From the NCBI RefSeq assembly GCF_013041605.1, contig NZ_JABEQC010000003.1:45898-109897 (forward strand): a stretch of 64,000 nt of DNA. Reading direction: 5' to 3'. The notes beneath the pieces are model-generated. The model had not been told where the DNA came from. It made no database searches and saw only the letters and a list, made by a program, of their open reading frames with translations. Origin of the DNA: Vibrio plantisponsor. GTDB taxonomy: Bacteria > Pseudomonadota > Gammaproteobacteria > Enterobacterales > Vibrionaceae. Made by a program: the position numbers and the translations under genes. Numbering within the stretch: the first letter of the stretch is position 1; every line of letters starts with the position of its first letter. Shown here piece after piece: positions 17,217 through 26,224 of this stretch.

Positions 17217-17789
17217 TCAAAAGAACCTAAGCTCATTGTTTACTTCAAAATTCATATACCACCCTGCAATCCCAATAATCGATACAGGGGCCTCCATCAA
17301 AACTTCTTTGAAGCTTCCCATACTATGTTCTGAACAACCGCTCCAATAAGCATTAAACCGGCTATCAGCTACATGAACAAACATAGGGTTTGTAAGCGCC
17401 ATGTCGCTCTCATGTACTCTATTACATGTGCTTATTTGATATATCGGGAAAATCCCAACAAGTTTAAAATATTCTCTAGCTATGTGTTCTATATCACCAA
17501 TAGATACACAGCCGAAAACAGAACTGAAACGAGATGGCTTATCGGAGTGGTGCCTTTTTCTGATTTCTTCAAGGCGTAGCTCATGATATGTATTATTATC
17601 TACAGAAATCATTCCTGTTTCTCGAATTAACGATAAATAAAATCGCCCATGCTGTGACAAACCATCAAACTCATATTTATTTACAAAGCCATCATCCCAT
17701 GTGTGAGTATGTATATGCTTTTGGTCAACGACTAAATCTAGAGTTTTAGACTTTATTAAACCAGGGCGAGACAGATGATAATAAACCAT
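17217..17789 (-). CDS. DUF2441-like protein
   Basis: 190 residues. The opening VYYHLSRPGLIKSKTLDL, the GLSQHGRFYLS stretch, HHSDKPSRFSSVFGC near residue 78, a YQISTCNRVHESDMAL stretch and YWSG...APVSIIG near the C-terminus match DUF2441 as I remember it. That is a small family with a possible ADP-ribosyltransferase-like fold. No signal peptide or membrane segment. It starts 17 bases after the winged-helix gene, so the two may be co-transcribed. Likely prophage cargo. Activity unproven. Confidence 0.6.
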   Translation of the reverse strand: MVYYHLSRPGLIKSKTLDLVVDQKHIHTHTWDDGFVNKYEFDGLSQHGRFYLSLIRETGMISVDNNTYHELRLEEIRKRHHSDKPSRFSSVFGCVSIGDIEHIAREYFKLVGIFPIYQISTCNRVHESDMALTNPMFVHVADSRFNAYWSGCSEHSMGSFKEVLMEAPVSIIGIAGWYMNFEVNNELRFF

Positions 17790-17806
17790 TAACTAAAATG
17801 ACCTTC

Positions 17807-18094
17807 TCACAAAATCGAATATCCAAACTCTACCCCACCCGTTCGTTCCGTCATAGTTTTTCTTGTTAAATACCCTTTCTGCATCAGAGTCTTAAGCAAT
17901 GTACTAGCAAATGAGGTTGATAGACAACAGCGATCAGCAACTTCCACTGCCGTGACCAGTTCCGCCACTCTGATCGAATCCAACACTTTTAGCTGAGTTT
18001 TACTTGGTTTTACGCGCGCTACCTGGTGAGGGAAACAACGCGCAGCAGTTATAAGAGCCTCGTTTACAGGCTCGTTTTGGCATAAAAACGACAT
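17807..18094 (-). CDS. Winged-helix DNA-binding protein
   Basis: 95 residues. VKPSKTQLKVLDSIRV, ELVTAVEVADRCCLSTSFAS and TLLKTLMQKGYLTRKTMTER read as a MarR/Rrf2-like winged helix (helix, recognition helix, wing) over about residues 28-85. It lies 50 bases after the second recombinase and at the place where P2-like phages often carry a late regulator, but it is not an Ogr-type zinc finger. A regulatory role is inferred. Confidence 0.65.
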   Translation of the reverse strand: MSFLCQNEPVNEALITAARCFPHQVARVKPSKTQLKVLDSIRVAELVTAVEVADRCCLSTSFASTLLKTLMQKGYLTRKTMTERTGGVEFGYSIL

Positions 18095-18144
18095 CTAATT
18101 ATCATCCGCTTAGATTTATAAATGAAATGAGCTATTGAATTGAT

Positions 18145-19422
18145 CTAAATAGCCTTTTTGATGATCTGTTGATCAATTGAGACAGGTCTGAAACAGGTTC
18201 GCCAGCACTTTTTTAACCACTCATGATAGAGCGAAATAGCCTCAATTTTCTTCAAATCGATGTGAGTATGGATATAAACAAGGTCTAGCTTTCCTTTTGC
18301 GTGGTTTAATAGAGCTTCACCGACCAGGTAATCAATGCCTAAATCCGTCCAGACTGAACGAGCACGCTTACGTAGATCGTGACCACTCCAACCATTCGCC
18401 ACGTTTTTCACCCATTCACTGGCTAGTGCTCCGTATATAGGTGCATCTTGCTGCCAACTAACAGGGAATAAATGCTCACCCTCATAGCCTAACTGCAATT
18501 GCCATTCCCGGTATGATTGCAATAACTCAACCATGCTTTCAGAAAGTGGATAAACCATCTCAACACGGCTTTTTGCATCTGAAGCCGGGATAATCCAACG
18601 CTTTGAACGAAAACTCACATTACTCCATTTAGCTTTGCGAGTTTCACCAATACGTGAACCATGACCAAGCATCATAAGCACAAGCAAACGCTCATTAGGT
18701 AAAGCAGTTTCGATACTTTGCAGAACGGTAGGTACTTGATCTGTCGATAAGCGACATTCACGAACCTGTGCCTTGGTAATAGAAAAGTTATCCGGAAAGA
18801 ACTGCTTAAACTTAATCTCAGCAATTGGGTTTATCGTAATGTGTTTGAGTTCCCGAGCTGTTGCATACGCAGCTTTTAGTAAATTGAACATCGCTTTCAC
18901 ATAACTGACTGACATCCCATCATCAAACATCGGTTGAATCAGCTCTTCATCAATCACGTGAGAATCCAAACTCATAACTGGTTCACCATGAAACACGCCC
19001 ATTAAATGGCGATTTGCCATGCTCTTAATGTTCGCCAAACGTTCTTTTGAGGATGTTTTTAACCTGAACTGTCTTTGCACATGCCAATCAATCAACTGAT
19101 CAACCGTCTCAAAGCGTCTAAAACTCACAACATTACAGCGTTTGTACTGAACCGTCGCAGCACTGACCACATCACCAATATCATCCGCTTTGGTTGTGGG
19201 CCAGCGACCAACCCGAAGTTGAACCTGTTCACCGTCTTCATACACCATTAACCACCAGGTACCACCAGTACGGTTGGCATTAAAGCGCAAGTAGAGAGAA
19301 TGGCGCTCATCCTTCAGCTGTCGAACACGGGGGTCACGCATATGCTTTCTGATTTGTGCATCAGAGATTTTGCAACGTACTGTTGAAGTTACTCTCGCAT
19401 TAGGATTTAAACGAATACCCAT
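18145..19422 (-). CDS. Tyrosine recombinase, second in the prophage, coupled to tail gene D
   Basis: 425 residues from the ATG at 19422, which overlaps the gpD stop as TGATG. The 66-base upstream extension lies inside gpD and is unlikely. The catalytic set is complete: Arg in GHGSRIGETR near residue 254, GHDLRKRAR (H-x-x-R) near 346, His in LLNHAKGK near 373 and Tyr in LDLVYIHTH near 381. The N-terminal part resembles the arm-binding domain of P4-type integrases. It is far from both att sites and last in the late tail operon, so it is probably not the integrase of this prophage. It could be a DNA-inversion or resolution enzyme, or a relic of another element. Confidence 0.82.
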   Translation of the reverse strand: MGIRLNPNARVTSTVRCKISDAQIRKHMRDPRVRQLKDERHSLYLRFNANRTGGTWWLMVYEDGEQVQLRVGRWPTTKADDIGDVVSAATVQYKRCNVVSFRRFETVDQLIDWHVQRQFRLKTSSKERLANIKSMANRHLMGVFHGEPVMSLDSHVIDEELIQPMFDDGMSVSYVKAMFNLLKAAYATARELKHITINPIAEIKFKQFFPDNFSITKAQVRECRLSTDQVPTVLQSIETALPNERLLVLMMLGHGSRIGETRKAKWSNVSFRSKRWIIPASDAKSRVEMVYPLSESMVELLQSYREWQLQLGYEGEHLFPVSWQQDAPIYGALASEWVKNVANGWSGHDLRKRARSVWTDLGIDYLVGEALLNHAKGKLDLVYIHTHIDLKKIEAISLYHEWLKKCWRTCFRPVSIDQQIIKKAI

Positions 19423-20393
19423 CACTCCCCCGTTAACGTTGCCTGAATAGTCATATTGGTCGCCTGACGACCACGGCCAGAAAAGCAAACTGAATCAATC
19501 GAACTAGTACCGCGAAATGCCGTTGGGAAAGTGTTATCAATCACTACTAAACCTTCAGCAAAGGCTTTTTCATTTGGCAAAGACGAGATAGACACACGCT
19601 GGCCCTCTCGTTGAATTCGTCTAAGTTCAGTTGAACAGGCTTGCTCAACTTCAACCTGACTACTGAATTCATTGCGAATCACTTTGCATGGAGAAGTGCC
19701 AACCACAACGGCAACACGCTCACCCGAATCAGAGGAAAGGTAATAGCCCTTCACCCCAAGGAAATCGTCACGACCATCAAGGTCAATCTCGATATTGGTA
19801 AGGTCACTGGCTTGCTTGTCATTAAGTGACAGTGTAATGGTTTCAATTTCTTTACCAGTGGCACTCTTCGCTTTCCCTTTGGGTGCTATGACGTACTTAC
19901 CATCCACAATCTTTGCAACTGCATCGTACTGTTTTGCTAGTCGATAAATAAAGGCGGAGGTGCTTTCCTCAGTGCGGTGCACGCCCTCAGTTTGAATATT
20001 TTGTAATTCAGGATGTACATAAACAGTAAACCCATGAGGAGTAACGCAATCAGAAACGATTTGGCTAATAGGTGTATTCGGCGGCCAACTGGATGATTTG
20101 CGCTCTCGATATCCTGTTGAATCCAGAATATTAAATGGCGCAACACACAACACCAAACGCACTTCACGAGGGCGAAGACTTATTGAACGTTTTGAAATCT
20201 GGAACTCATCACGATACGTATCACCAAGGAAAACCTGATACTTCTCCCCTTTCGGTGGAATACCATCCACATTTTCAGAGAACAGCGTCATAGACAGGCT
20301 ATCGTTCTCGATGCCATTCCCGTCTGTGAGCTGCCAGTTCTTAAGCAACTCCATCATCATTTCTGAATTCTTACCTTCAATTCTTAATTGCAT
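19422..20393 (-). CDS. D: P2 gpD-like late tail protein (hub/late control D)
   Basis: 323 residues from the ATG at 20393, which overlaps the gpX stop as TAATG. Typical gpD features are GKNSEMMMELLKNWQLTDG at the N-terminus, a phage base-plate hub region (STSAFIYRLAKQYDAVAKIV) and a C-terminal VVIDNTFPT segment. In P2, gpD is the tail hub protein, structurally like T4 gp27, at the tail-baseplate junction. It lies in the P2 order U-X-D. Confidence 0.85.
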   Translation of the reverse strand: MQLRIEGKNSEMMMELLKNWQLTDGNGIENDSLSMTLFSENVDGIPPKGEKYQVFLGDTYRDEFQISKRSISLRPREVRLVLCVAPFNILDSTGYRERKSSSWPPNTPISQIVSDCVTPHGFTVYVHPELQNIQTEGVHRTEESTSAFIYRLAKQYDAVAKIVDGKYVIAPKGKAKSATGKEIETITLSLNDKQASDLTNIEIDLDGRDDFLGVKGYYLSSDSGERVAVVVGTSPCKVIRNEFSSQVEVEQACSTELRRIQREGQRVSISSLPNEKAFAEGLVVIDNTFPTAFRGTSSIDSVCFSGRGRQATNMTIQATLTGE

Positions 20394-20596
20394 TAACTCC
20401 AACTCCTTACTACGTTCTGCGTTTGTTGGTTAACGGTGCTCTCTGGAATAAGAACGGAGCAGTCTTCTGAGAAAACGGCTCCGCGTACGTGGGGGTTTAA
20501 ACTGTAGAATTCGGCTTCTATCTGGTCGTCATCTTGGCTGGCATGTTTAAACAGCAAATCGACAACCAGTTCACCGGCTTTCGCATTTACACGCAT
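20393..20596 (-). CDS. X: Tail protein X (P2 gpX-like, LysM-type)
   Basis: 67 residues from the ATG at 20596, which overlaps the gpU stop as TGATG. GELVVDLLFKHASQDDD, ...EAEFYSLNPHVRG and VLIPE match the small gpX/LysM-like tail protein of P2-type myophages. Both neighbours overlap it by one base. Part of the tail-tip assembly, exact role unknown. Confidence 0.85.
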   Translation of the reverse strand: MRVNAKAGELVVDLLFKHASQDDDQIEAEFYSLNPHVRGAVFSEDCSVLIPESTVNQQTQNVVRSWS

Positions 20597-20961
20597 CAAC
20601 GAAACTCCACTAACTGCATAGAAACCTGAGTAACCATGGCTCGGCCATCATGAATAAGGGACGATTTACCCTCTTTAATCTGCTTCACCGTCCACTTACC
20701 CAGGTTATAACCTTGTCCGTCACTCACCTGTTGGGGTTCAGGAATCAAAGCGCGCAGATCATCCACTTTCTGAGCCGCACTGTATTTGGTCCAGTCCATG
20801 GTTAAATCGATAGTTTCAAACGGCTGACCAACGAACTCAGATTTGCTGCCATTGATCACAGCGACTTCTGAATACGCGCCCTGCGTAACACGGTCCATTT
20901 TGCTAATGGGGGTTTTATCCCCCACCGCAAACACGAACTCACCAATCACCAGGTGATACAT
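20596..20961 (-). CDS. U: Tail protein U (P2 gpU-like)
   Basis: 121 residues. YHLVIGEFVFAVGDKTPISKM, PFETIDLTMDW, ALIPEPQQVSDG and KWTVKQIKEGKSSLIHDGRA fit the P2 gpU family, a tail-completion protein at the head-proximal end of the tail. It follows the tape-measure gene by 2 bases and overlaps gpX. Confidence 0.85.
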   Translation of the reverse strand: MYHLVIGEFVFAVGDKTPISKMDRVTQGAYSEVAVINGSKSEFVGQPFETIDLTMDWTKYSAAQKVDDLRALIPEPQQVSDGQGYNLGKWTVKQIKEGKSSLIHDGRAMVTQVSMQLVEFR

Positions 20962-20963
20962 AC

Positions 20964-23705
20964 TTAACCTCTGTCAATGGAAGAAATAGAAAGGGAATCG
21001 TTAATGGCGAGTCCGGTCATACCGCCAAATGCACGTTCAAGGGCAAGGGTCACTTCTTTGTTTACTTGCTGTGCGAGTTGTTGTTCGTCCATACCGGGAG
21101 CGGCATGAATACCACCAACATTGATTTGAACGGGAGGAAGTGAACGAGCAATCGATTCTTTTCTCTCTCGCTGTTCAATTTTCTCTTTAACCTCTTTCGA
21201 GGCCATTAGCTTATCCGGTGGATTCGTTAACTTATCGCCAAGCCAACCGCCAAACAGTTCACCGCCTAAATCGCCAAGCAGTGAACCGGCTAAACCACCT
21301 ATCACCGTGCCAATACCTGGCAGGACTGCAGTACCCAAAGCAGCGCCAAGGCTGGCACCACCTAAACCACCAAGTAAACCACCGCCTTCAGTGACCGCGC
21401 CTTTGGTATTGCCGTCAGATAAAGCCTGTGCAATGTTCACACCAGAGATTGCCATTGATAATGGTCGAATAAGTTTATTCAAACCACCTTTACCAATACC
21501 CTCGGCAACATCACCGCCAATATCTAAAGCATTCTGAGCCATTGCCATTGCAGGGCTCATAGCCAAAGCGCCACCGCCTAAAGCCAGAGGCAACGCTCCA
21601 CGTTTATGCGTAAAAGCTCTTGAAGCAAAGTTATAAGCACGGGCTAACGGATTACGGGAACGAACTCTTGGAGAACGACGACTCGAAGTTCTGCCACCAC
21701 CACTTCTCCCCCCTCGACCACCACGACCAGAGCCACCACGCCCAGAATTCCAAAGCGTGTCATTCAGCCGGCTAAACTGTTTAGTCGCGAACTGAGCAGC
21801 ACGACCACTTTCATTGGTTTCACGATTTAAGCCTTTGCGGAATAACTTTCCCTTATCTAAGGTGTTACCGAAGATCAACGAAGCCGCTTTACCTGCCAGA
21901 ATTGCCCCTTTCAGAGCGATAAAACCAGCGATACCCACACCAACTGCTGCAGTTAAACCTTGGTTTGCTTCTGCAAAGTCAGCAATGCCTGTCACCATGT
22001 CACCAAGTGGTTCCAAAACCCAGTTCAATGCAGGCAATAACGCATTACCAACAATGACACTTAAACGGTTTAGCTTGTTCATAAACAACTGCAGACCGTT
22101 TTCAGTCGTCGACACCCGGCTATCAAACTCATCTTTTAATGATTTGGTATGAACAGCCTGATCTTCACTCGCCAGTTTCAACGTCTTTTGGAAAAGCTGA
22201 GTATTTTTAGTCAGTGATGCAACCGCACCTTTCGACTCTTCACCGAAAATCTGAGTAATTAACGCACTTTGCTCTTCTAATGGTGCCTGTTTGATCGCTT
22301 CCAACACTTCAAGGAATGTACCCGAAGCATTGTTCTGCATATCAGAAGCAAGACTTTCAGCATCAAAGCCAATTGAACCCAGAGCAGATTTTTGAGCCTT
22401 AGTTGCCGCACCACCAAGCGTTAAACGTCCGGAGATGTTCTTAAGCGCAGTCGCAGATCGTTCTTCGCCCATACCTGCAGCCAACATCGCTGCAGATAAC
22501 GCTGCAGCATCATTGGTAGAAAAACCAGCCAACTGAGCACTTGCCCCCTGACGAGCCATAACGCCAGCAATATCTTTCGCTTTTGCGTTAGAGTTGTTAG
22601 ACAGGTAGTTAGCCAAGCCAGCAAGCCCAACCGCACCATCATGATCTAACCCCAAAGCCGCTTTGAACGTTGCTAAAGTTTCTCCAGCTGAGCCAGCATC
22701 CATATCGAAAGCAACACCCATCGCTGCAGAATCCAAAACAAAACGCTTCAGTTCGTTCAAGTCTGAAATACCGCTTTGACCGCCTGCAGCCAACATAGCG
22801 TTAATATCATTCGCATTAAGACCACCGCCAGCTTTAGAAGCCTGAGTCTTTAACGACCATTCCCGCATTTGCGTCGCCTCTTCTGGCGACATGTTCACAA
22901 CCTTTTTGACATCAGCAAAGGAAGATTCATTCTTAACGGCAGTCCAGACCGAAGCCGCCATGGGAGCAGAAGCAATGACTAGTGAAGTCGCCTGACCGCC
23001 AATCTCACTCAGCTTTGCGTTACGTGAATCAATGCGAGACTGAATAGTCTGCATCTCTTTCATGCGCGCGTTCTGCTTAGCGATCGCAGCAGTTGCTCTG
23101 TCAGTCTGCTTTTCTAACCGCTTTTGTTCATCACCCAAACGACGAGTATTAACACCAGATTCTTTCAGTTCTGAAGCCAGACCGCGCAACTTATCACGTT
23201 GTTTGGTCTGCTTATCCGTTAAGTCCGAAACACGCTGACTCGCCCTTTTGTACGCACTGTTAAGATCTGAAGTACGCACCTTGCTTTCGTGAATTTCAGT
23301 ATTCAGCGTTTCAAGCCGCAACTGCGCCCTTTGCAGTTGAACTTTTAACTGTTCCGCACCTTCACCGGACGCTTTTTTCAGTTGGTTATTCAATCCTTTG
23401 ATTTCAGATTGCGTTTGACTGTATGACGTTCGTAATGCGAGACTTTGCTGCTTGTTTTCTTCTAACTGCAGCCCTAATTTGGTAACGCTCTGCTCTGCAT
23501 TCTTCGACTGTTCACGAAGCTTTTCCATTCGCTTAATAGCAGACTGGTAGCCTTCCACTTTCTTAAGCTGCGAATTGAGTGAAGCAAACTCACCTCTTTG
23601 CTTCACAATTGCTGCCGTTAAACGTTCTGCAGCGGAAGTGGTAGAAACAATGTCCTCAATACCTCTTACAGAAGCATCAAGAACTAAGCTGATTTTATCC
23701 GCCAT
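20964..23705 (-). CDS. T: Tail tape measure protein (TP901-type core)
   Basis: 913 residues. About 220 N-terminal residues are an almost continuous coiled coil. They are followed by the TP901-like core (FADVKKVVNMSPEEATQMREW, AAGGQSGISDLNELKRF, AAALSAAMLAAGMGEERSAT, GRLTLGGAATKAQKS). Then come hydrophobic segments near 580-600, a Gly/Arg-rich low-complexity stretch near 660-690, and a Gly/Ala-rich region near 770-830. It sets tail length and goes into the tube lumen. Its start overlaps the end of the frameshifted E' reading by 11 bases, as in P2. Confidence 0.92.
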   Translation of the reverse strand: MADKISLVLDASVRGIEDIVSTTSAAERLTAAIVKQRGEFASLNSQLKKVEGYQSAIKRMEKLREQSKNAEQSVTKLGLQLEENKQQSLALRTSYSQTQSEIKGLNNQLKKASGEGAEQLKVQLQRAQLRLETLNTEIHESKVRTSDLNSAYKRASQRVSDLTDKQTKQRDKLRGLASELKESGVNTRRLGDEQKRLEKQTDRATAAIAKQNARMKEMQTIQSRIDSRNAKLSEIGGQATSLVIASAPMAASVWTAVKNESSFADVKKVVNMSPEEATQMREWSLKTQASKAGGGLNANDINAMLAAGGQSGISDLNELKRFVLDSAAMGVAFDMDAGSAGETLATFKAALGLDHDGAVGLAGLANYLSNNSNAKAKDIAGVMARQGASAQLAGFSTNDAAALSAAMLAAGMGEERSATALKNISGRLTLGGAATKAQKSALGSIGFDAESLASDMQNNASGTFLEVLEAIKQAPLEEQSALITQIFGEESKGAVASLTKNTQLFQKTLKLASEDQAVHTKSLKDEFDSRVSTTENGLQLFMNKLNRLSVIVGNALLPALNWVLEPLGDMVTGIADFAEANQGLTAAVGVGIAGFIALKGAILAGKAASLIFGNTLDKGKLFRKGLNRETNESGRAAQFATKQFSRLNDTLWNSGRGGSGRGGRGGRSGGGRTSSRRSPRVRSRNPLARAYNFASRAFTHKRGALPLALGGGALAMSPAMAMAQNALDIGGDVAEGIGKGGLNKLIRPLSMAISGVNIAQALSDGNTKGAVTEGGGLLGGLGGASLGAALGTAVLPGIGTVIGGLAGSLLGDLGGELFGGWLGDKLTNPPDKLMASKEVKEKIEQRERKESIARSLPPVQINVGGIHAAPGMDEQQLAQQVNKEVTLALERAFGGMTGLAINDSLSISSIDRG

Positions 23706-23868
23706 TACGCGCTCCGAGTTTTGACAGAATCAACTCATAACGATGCACCGCTACATCCTGCCGCCAGTTCATAAGCTCGGCTTCAGAAGTGTTTCGGTGC
23801 ATAGGAATTAGGTCGATTAGAGATTCAATGTCGCTGGGCGAAAGTATCCCGCCGATTGTTGAAAAAAA
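23695..23868 (-). CDS. E': E' extension of tail chaperone, read after a -1 programmed frameshift
   Basis: Seven T on the minus strand (23868-23862) lie in the frame T TTT TTT near the end of gene E, the classical slippery form. After a -1 slip the reading continues for 55 codons (STIGGILSPSDIESLIDL, then MNWRQDVAVHRYELILSK) and stops at 23697-23695, inside the tape-measure start. The combined product would be 276 residues. P2 makes gpE+E' in the same way for tape-measure chaperoning. The frame was checked base by base. Confidence 0.75.
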   Translation of the reverse strand, partial: FFSTIGGILSPSDIESLIDLIPMHRNTSEAELMNWRQDVAVHRYELILSKLGARNGG

Positions 23869-24524
23869 GCGCCCACCTGCGGTTTTAGCGCCAGATAGTC
23901 ATTCAGAGAGAGGAAATTAAAATCAGCTTTGGTTAAGCCCGTAACCACCCGGAACATGAAATCTTCACGTTCTTCTTCATCTTCAAGGTCAGCCAATGCT
24001 TGAGAGTGGGAAACCATAGGCACCTGAAACTTAATGAGGTTGAACTTCTGGCCAGCTTCATTTTCGAATGGATGTAACAGCGGAAATTCAAAGCTTTCAC
24101 CATTAAGTTTATTACCCTGAATTTCATCACTCGCCTTAAGAATCAGATCACAGATGTCTTCATAGAGTTTGAGGAAGTCAGGCGACTTCAGCGTATTGAA
24201 CTTATCCAAAGGTAATTCAGCACACTTTAAGATCAGCTCTTTGCGCTGTTCATATTCTTGCTTAGCCGTCAGTTGGGTTAGCTTGATATGTGGTAATGCT
24301 TTAAACGCGGCAGTGGTAATTATTTTCAGATTCACTGTCCGCAGTTTCTTTGCGTCTTCTTCAGCACGAGCAAGAATGCGCTGCATTGCGGCTAGTTGTT
24401 CTTCACTGGTTTCATCTGTGACTTCGTTAAGTTCTTTACGCAGCCCAACCAATTCCGCTTCGCGGGCTTTGCTCTTCTCAGGTTCCCAGCTAAAAAACGT
24501 TAAGGTACTGGTCAAATTCATCAT
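23817..24524 (-). CDS. E: Tail assembly chaperone E (P2 gpE position)
   Basis: 235 residues, longer than P2 gpE (about 90), with a coiled-coil N-terminal part (REAELVGLRKELNEVTDET) and a region (VTGLTKADFNFLSLNDYLAL) matching phage tail assembly chaperone domains. It ends a few codons after the T7 slippery site, so most ribosomes would make E and a minority E-E'. It lies between tail tube and tape measure, the chaperone position in contractile and siphophage tails. Confidence 0.78.
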   Translation of the reverse strand: MMNLTSTLTFFSWEPEKSKAREAELVGLRKELNEVTDETSEEQLAAMQRILARAEEDAKKLRTVNLKIITTAAFKALPHIKLTQLTAKQEYEQRKELILKCAELPLDKFNTLKSPDFLKLYEDICDLILKASDEIQGNKLNGESFEFPLLHPFENEAGQKFNLIKFQVPMVSHSQALADLEDEEEREDFMFRVVTGLTKADFNFLSLNDYLALKPQVGAFFQQSAGYFRPATLNL

Positions 24525-24537
24525 ATTACTTCCATAG

Positions 24538-24567
24538 AAAAGCCCCTGCTGTTTCCAGTCAGGGGCT
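24538..24567 (-). terminator. Hairpin between tail tube and chaperone genes
   Basis: AGCCCCTG / CAGGGGCT stem, followed by TTTTC on the minus strand. Probably an attenuator that leaves tube protein more abundant than downstream products. Confidence 0.6.
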
Positions 24568-24583
24568 TGGTTAAATTAGAGTG

Positions 24584-25060
24584 TTACAGGCCTGTGAGAT
24601 CCACACCACCAACAACGGTTTTACCCGTATCGGTGTTGATATCGTGAACGATGACTCCGGTATCAATCAATTTGTACGCTTTACACGTACCTTCAATGGT
24701 TACCGAAGGTTTCTCACCCATCTTCAACGGGTCTTTCTTGATACTGGTGATCGGCCCGTACAAGGAATAAACCTCCGCATATACATTGGTTAACGTATCT
24801 TTACCGTTCTCAGTAATGTTGATTTGCGCGTTGTCCATGAAGTACTTACCAAGCGCGTTTTGAATCGCCAAGTGATTACCACGCACTTTTAGTGTCCACT
24901 TTAGCGCTTCAAAACCTACAACATCTTCAGAGATGACAAGACCACCTTCATTAGAAACCACCTTGCCGTTAATTTCTGGCGGGGTGAAATCGATGATTTC
25001 ATTCATTAGCGGTACCGCTTCAACCAATGCCGCAATTCGTAAGCGAATACGATCAGCCAT
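24584..25060 (-). CDS. FII: Major tail tube protein (P2 FII-like)
   Basis: 158 residues. LRIAALVEAVPLMNEIIDFTPPEI is typical of the phage major tail tube family. So are the pattern MGEKPSVTIEGTCKAYKLID and the C-terminal DINTDTGKTVVGG. It forms the inner tube of the contractile tail. It overlaps the sheath gene by 8 bases and is followed by an attenuator-like hairpin. Confidence 0.88.
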   Translation of the reverse strand: MADRIRLRIAALVEAVPLMNEIIDFTPPEINGKVVSNEGGLVISEDVVGFEALKWTLKVRGNHLAIQNALGKYFMDNAQINITENGKDTLTNVYAEVYSLYGPITSIKKDPLKMGEKPSVTIEGTCKAYKLIDTGVIVHDINTDTGKTVVGGVDLTGL

Positions 25061-26222
25061 TTACGACCTCCTCTAGCCACGCTTCAATTAAGCCGTTGTC
25101 TACGCTCATTTCGTACACCATGTGTTCGTTAGGAGAATAGCGACCGTAGTTAACACACAAATACCAACGCCCGGAGGTGTAGTTCTCCAGGTTGTTTTTA
25201 CTTGGGTGCAGGAATGCTTTGAACACCGGAATCACGCCCTGAGCCACGAGGTTTTGTCCCCAGTTGGTCAGGCGATCAATAACTTGGTTCATAAAGTCTT
25301 CGGTGAGCTGTTTACCCATTAACGGCTGACTGGTTTCTTCCAGCTTACGCGCCATTAAATCTTCAAGCCCGACATGGCTAATGAATCGCCCTGTGTTTGT
25401 ACGGTTACCGATGATCGAATAACCACCCATGCGAGTTCGTGCTATCGTGACCACTCCATACTTGTTCAGGAAGTTAGCCTGAGTGGTGGAATCGTTGATC
25501 TTGTAAGAAACATTGCGCGAGGTTTCATCACAGGAAACACCAATATTCTGAGGGCTTTCATAACCCTCGACCGAAGCCATAGCCGCGACCAAAGCAATGG
25601 AAGCAGGCATAAGCAGTTGAACACCGTCATAGGTTTTCAGGAACCACGGGTCGATGATTGCAAGCTTGTCTTCTCCGGTACCTTCAGCACCGAATTCCCC
25701 CGCAAATTCAGCCGCTGCCATATCGTTAGTGTTTGGACCATCCAGAACCGGACGACAACGAATATCGCGACCAATCAACGCAAGTGATTGACCAACAGGT
25801 TTAGAACTAAAGCCGGGAGCCGCAACAATCGTAGGTGTTTCAGGGCAAGCTTTAATGGTTTGTAAGCCAGTGACCGCCCCTGTATCTACATCTGTACCAC
25901 CAACCACGTTTGCTTCTGTAGCCGCAGCATCAAGACCTTCTTCCACTACAGTGACGTAAACCACACACTTCACGAATTCCATCAGGTAGCGAACCACGTA
26001 AGGAAGCGTACCCGCACGGTCACCCGTTGTATCCAGCATCAGCATTGCATCTGAAATTTTATACAGACGCGTCGGTTCGTTGTATGGCAAACCATCATTC
26101 TTGTTGGTTGCAGTACCGGTTAAATGAATCACGTGAGACGCTAACGGTCCCATACTCGGCAACGGCTCGATGGTATCAACCGTTACACCATTGAGTTCAA
26201 AATCTTCAATTGGTACGAGCAT
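25053..26222 (-). CDS. FI: Contractile tail sheath protein (P2 FI-like)
   Basis: 389 residues, the P2 FI length. Sheath motifs: VIHLTGTATNKNDGLPYNEP, VVGGTDVDTGAVTGLQTIK, PTIVAAPGFSSKPVG, AIIDPW and, at the C-terminus, LHPSKNNLENYTSGRWYLCV with GLIEAWLEEV. It shows that the virion has a contractile tail. It lies in the order sheath-tube-chaperone-tape measure. Confidence 0.92.
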   Translation of the reverse strand: MLVPIEDFELNGVTVDTIEPLPSMGPLASHVIHLTGTATNKNDGLPYNEPTRLYKISDAMLMLDTTGDRAGTLPYVVRYLMEFVKCVVYVTVVEEGLDAAATEANVVGGTDVDTGAVTGLQTIKACPETPTIVAAPGFSSKPVGQSLALIGRDIRCRPVLDGPNTNDMAAAEFAGEFGAEGTGEDKLAIIDPWFLKTYDGVQLLMPASIALVAAMASVEGYESPQNIGVSCDETSRNVSYKINDSTTQANFLNKYGVVTIARTRMGGYSIIGNRTNTGRFISHVGLEDLMARKLEETSQPLMGKQLTEDFMNQVIDRLTNWGQNLVAQGVIPVFKAFLHPSKNNLENYTSGRWYLCVNYGRYSPNEHMVYEMSVDNGLIEAWLEEVVNG

Positions 26223-26224
26223 TA

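Noticed and set aside
16994..17333. Overlapping open frames on both strands
   Set aside because: No ribosome site, low-complexity AT-rich text, and they overlap each other and the DUF2441-like gene end.
18145..19488. Recombinase read as a protelomerase of a VHML-like linear plasmid phage
   Set aside because: About 425 residues with a standard P4-like layout is too small for a protelomerase, and att repeats show chromosomal integration.
19423..19488. N-terminal extension of the second recombinase
   Set aside because: It overlaps gpD coding. The ATG at 19422 is coupled to the gpD stop.
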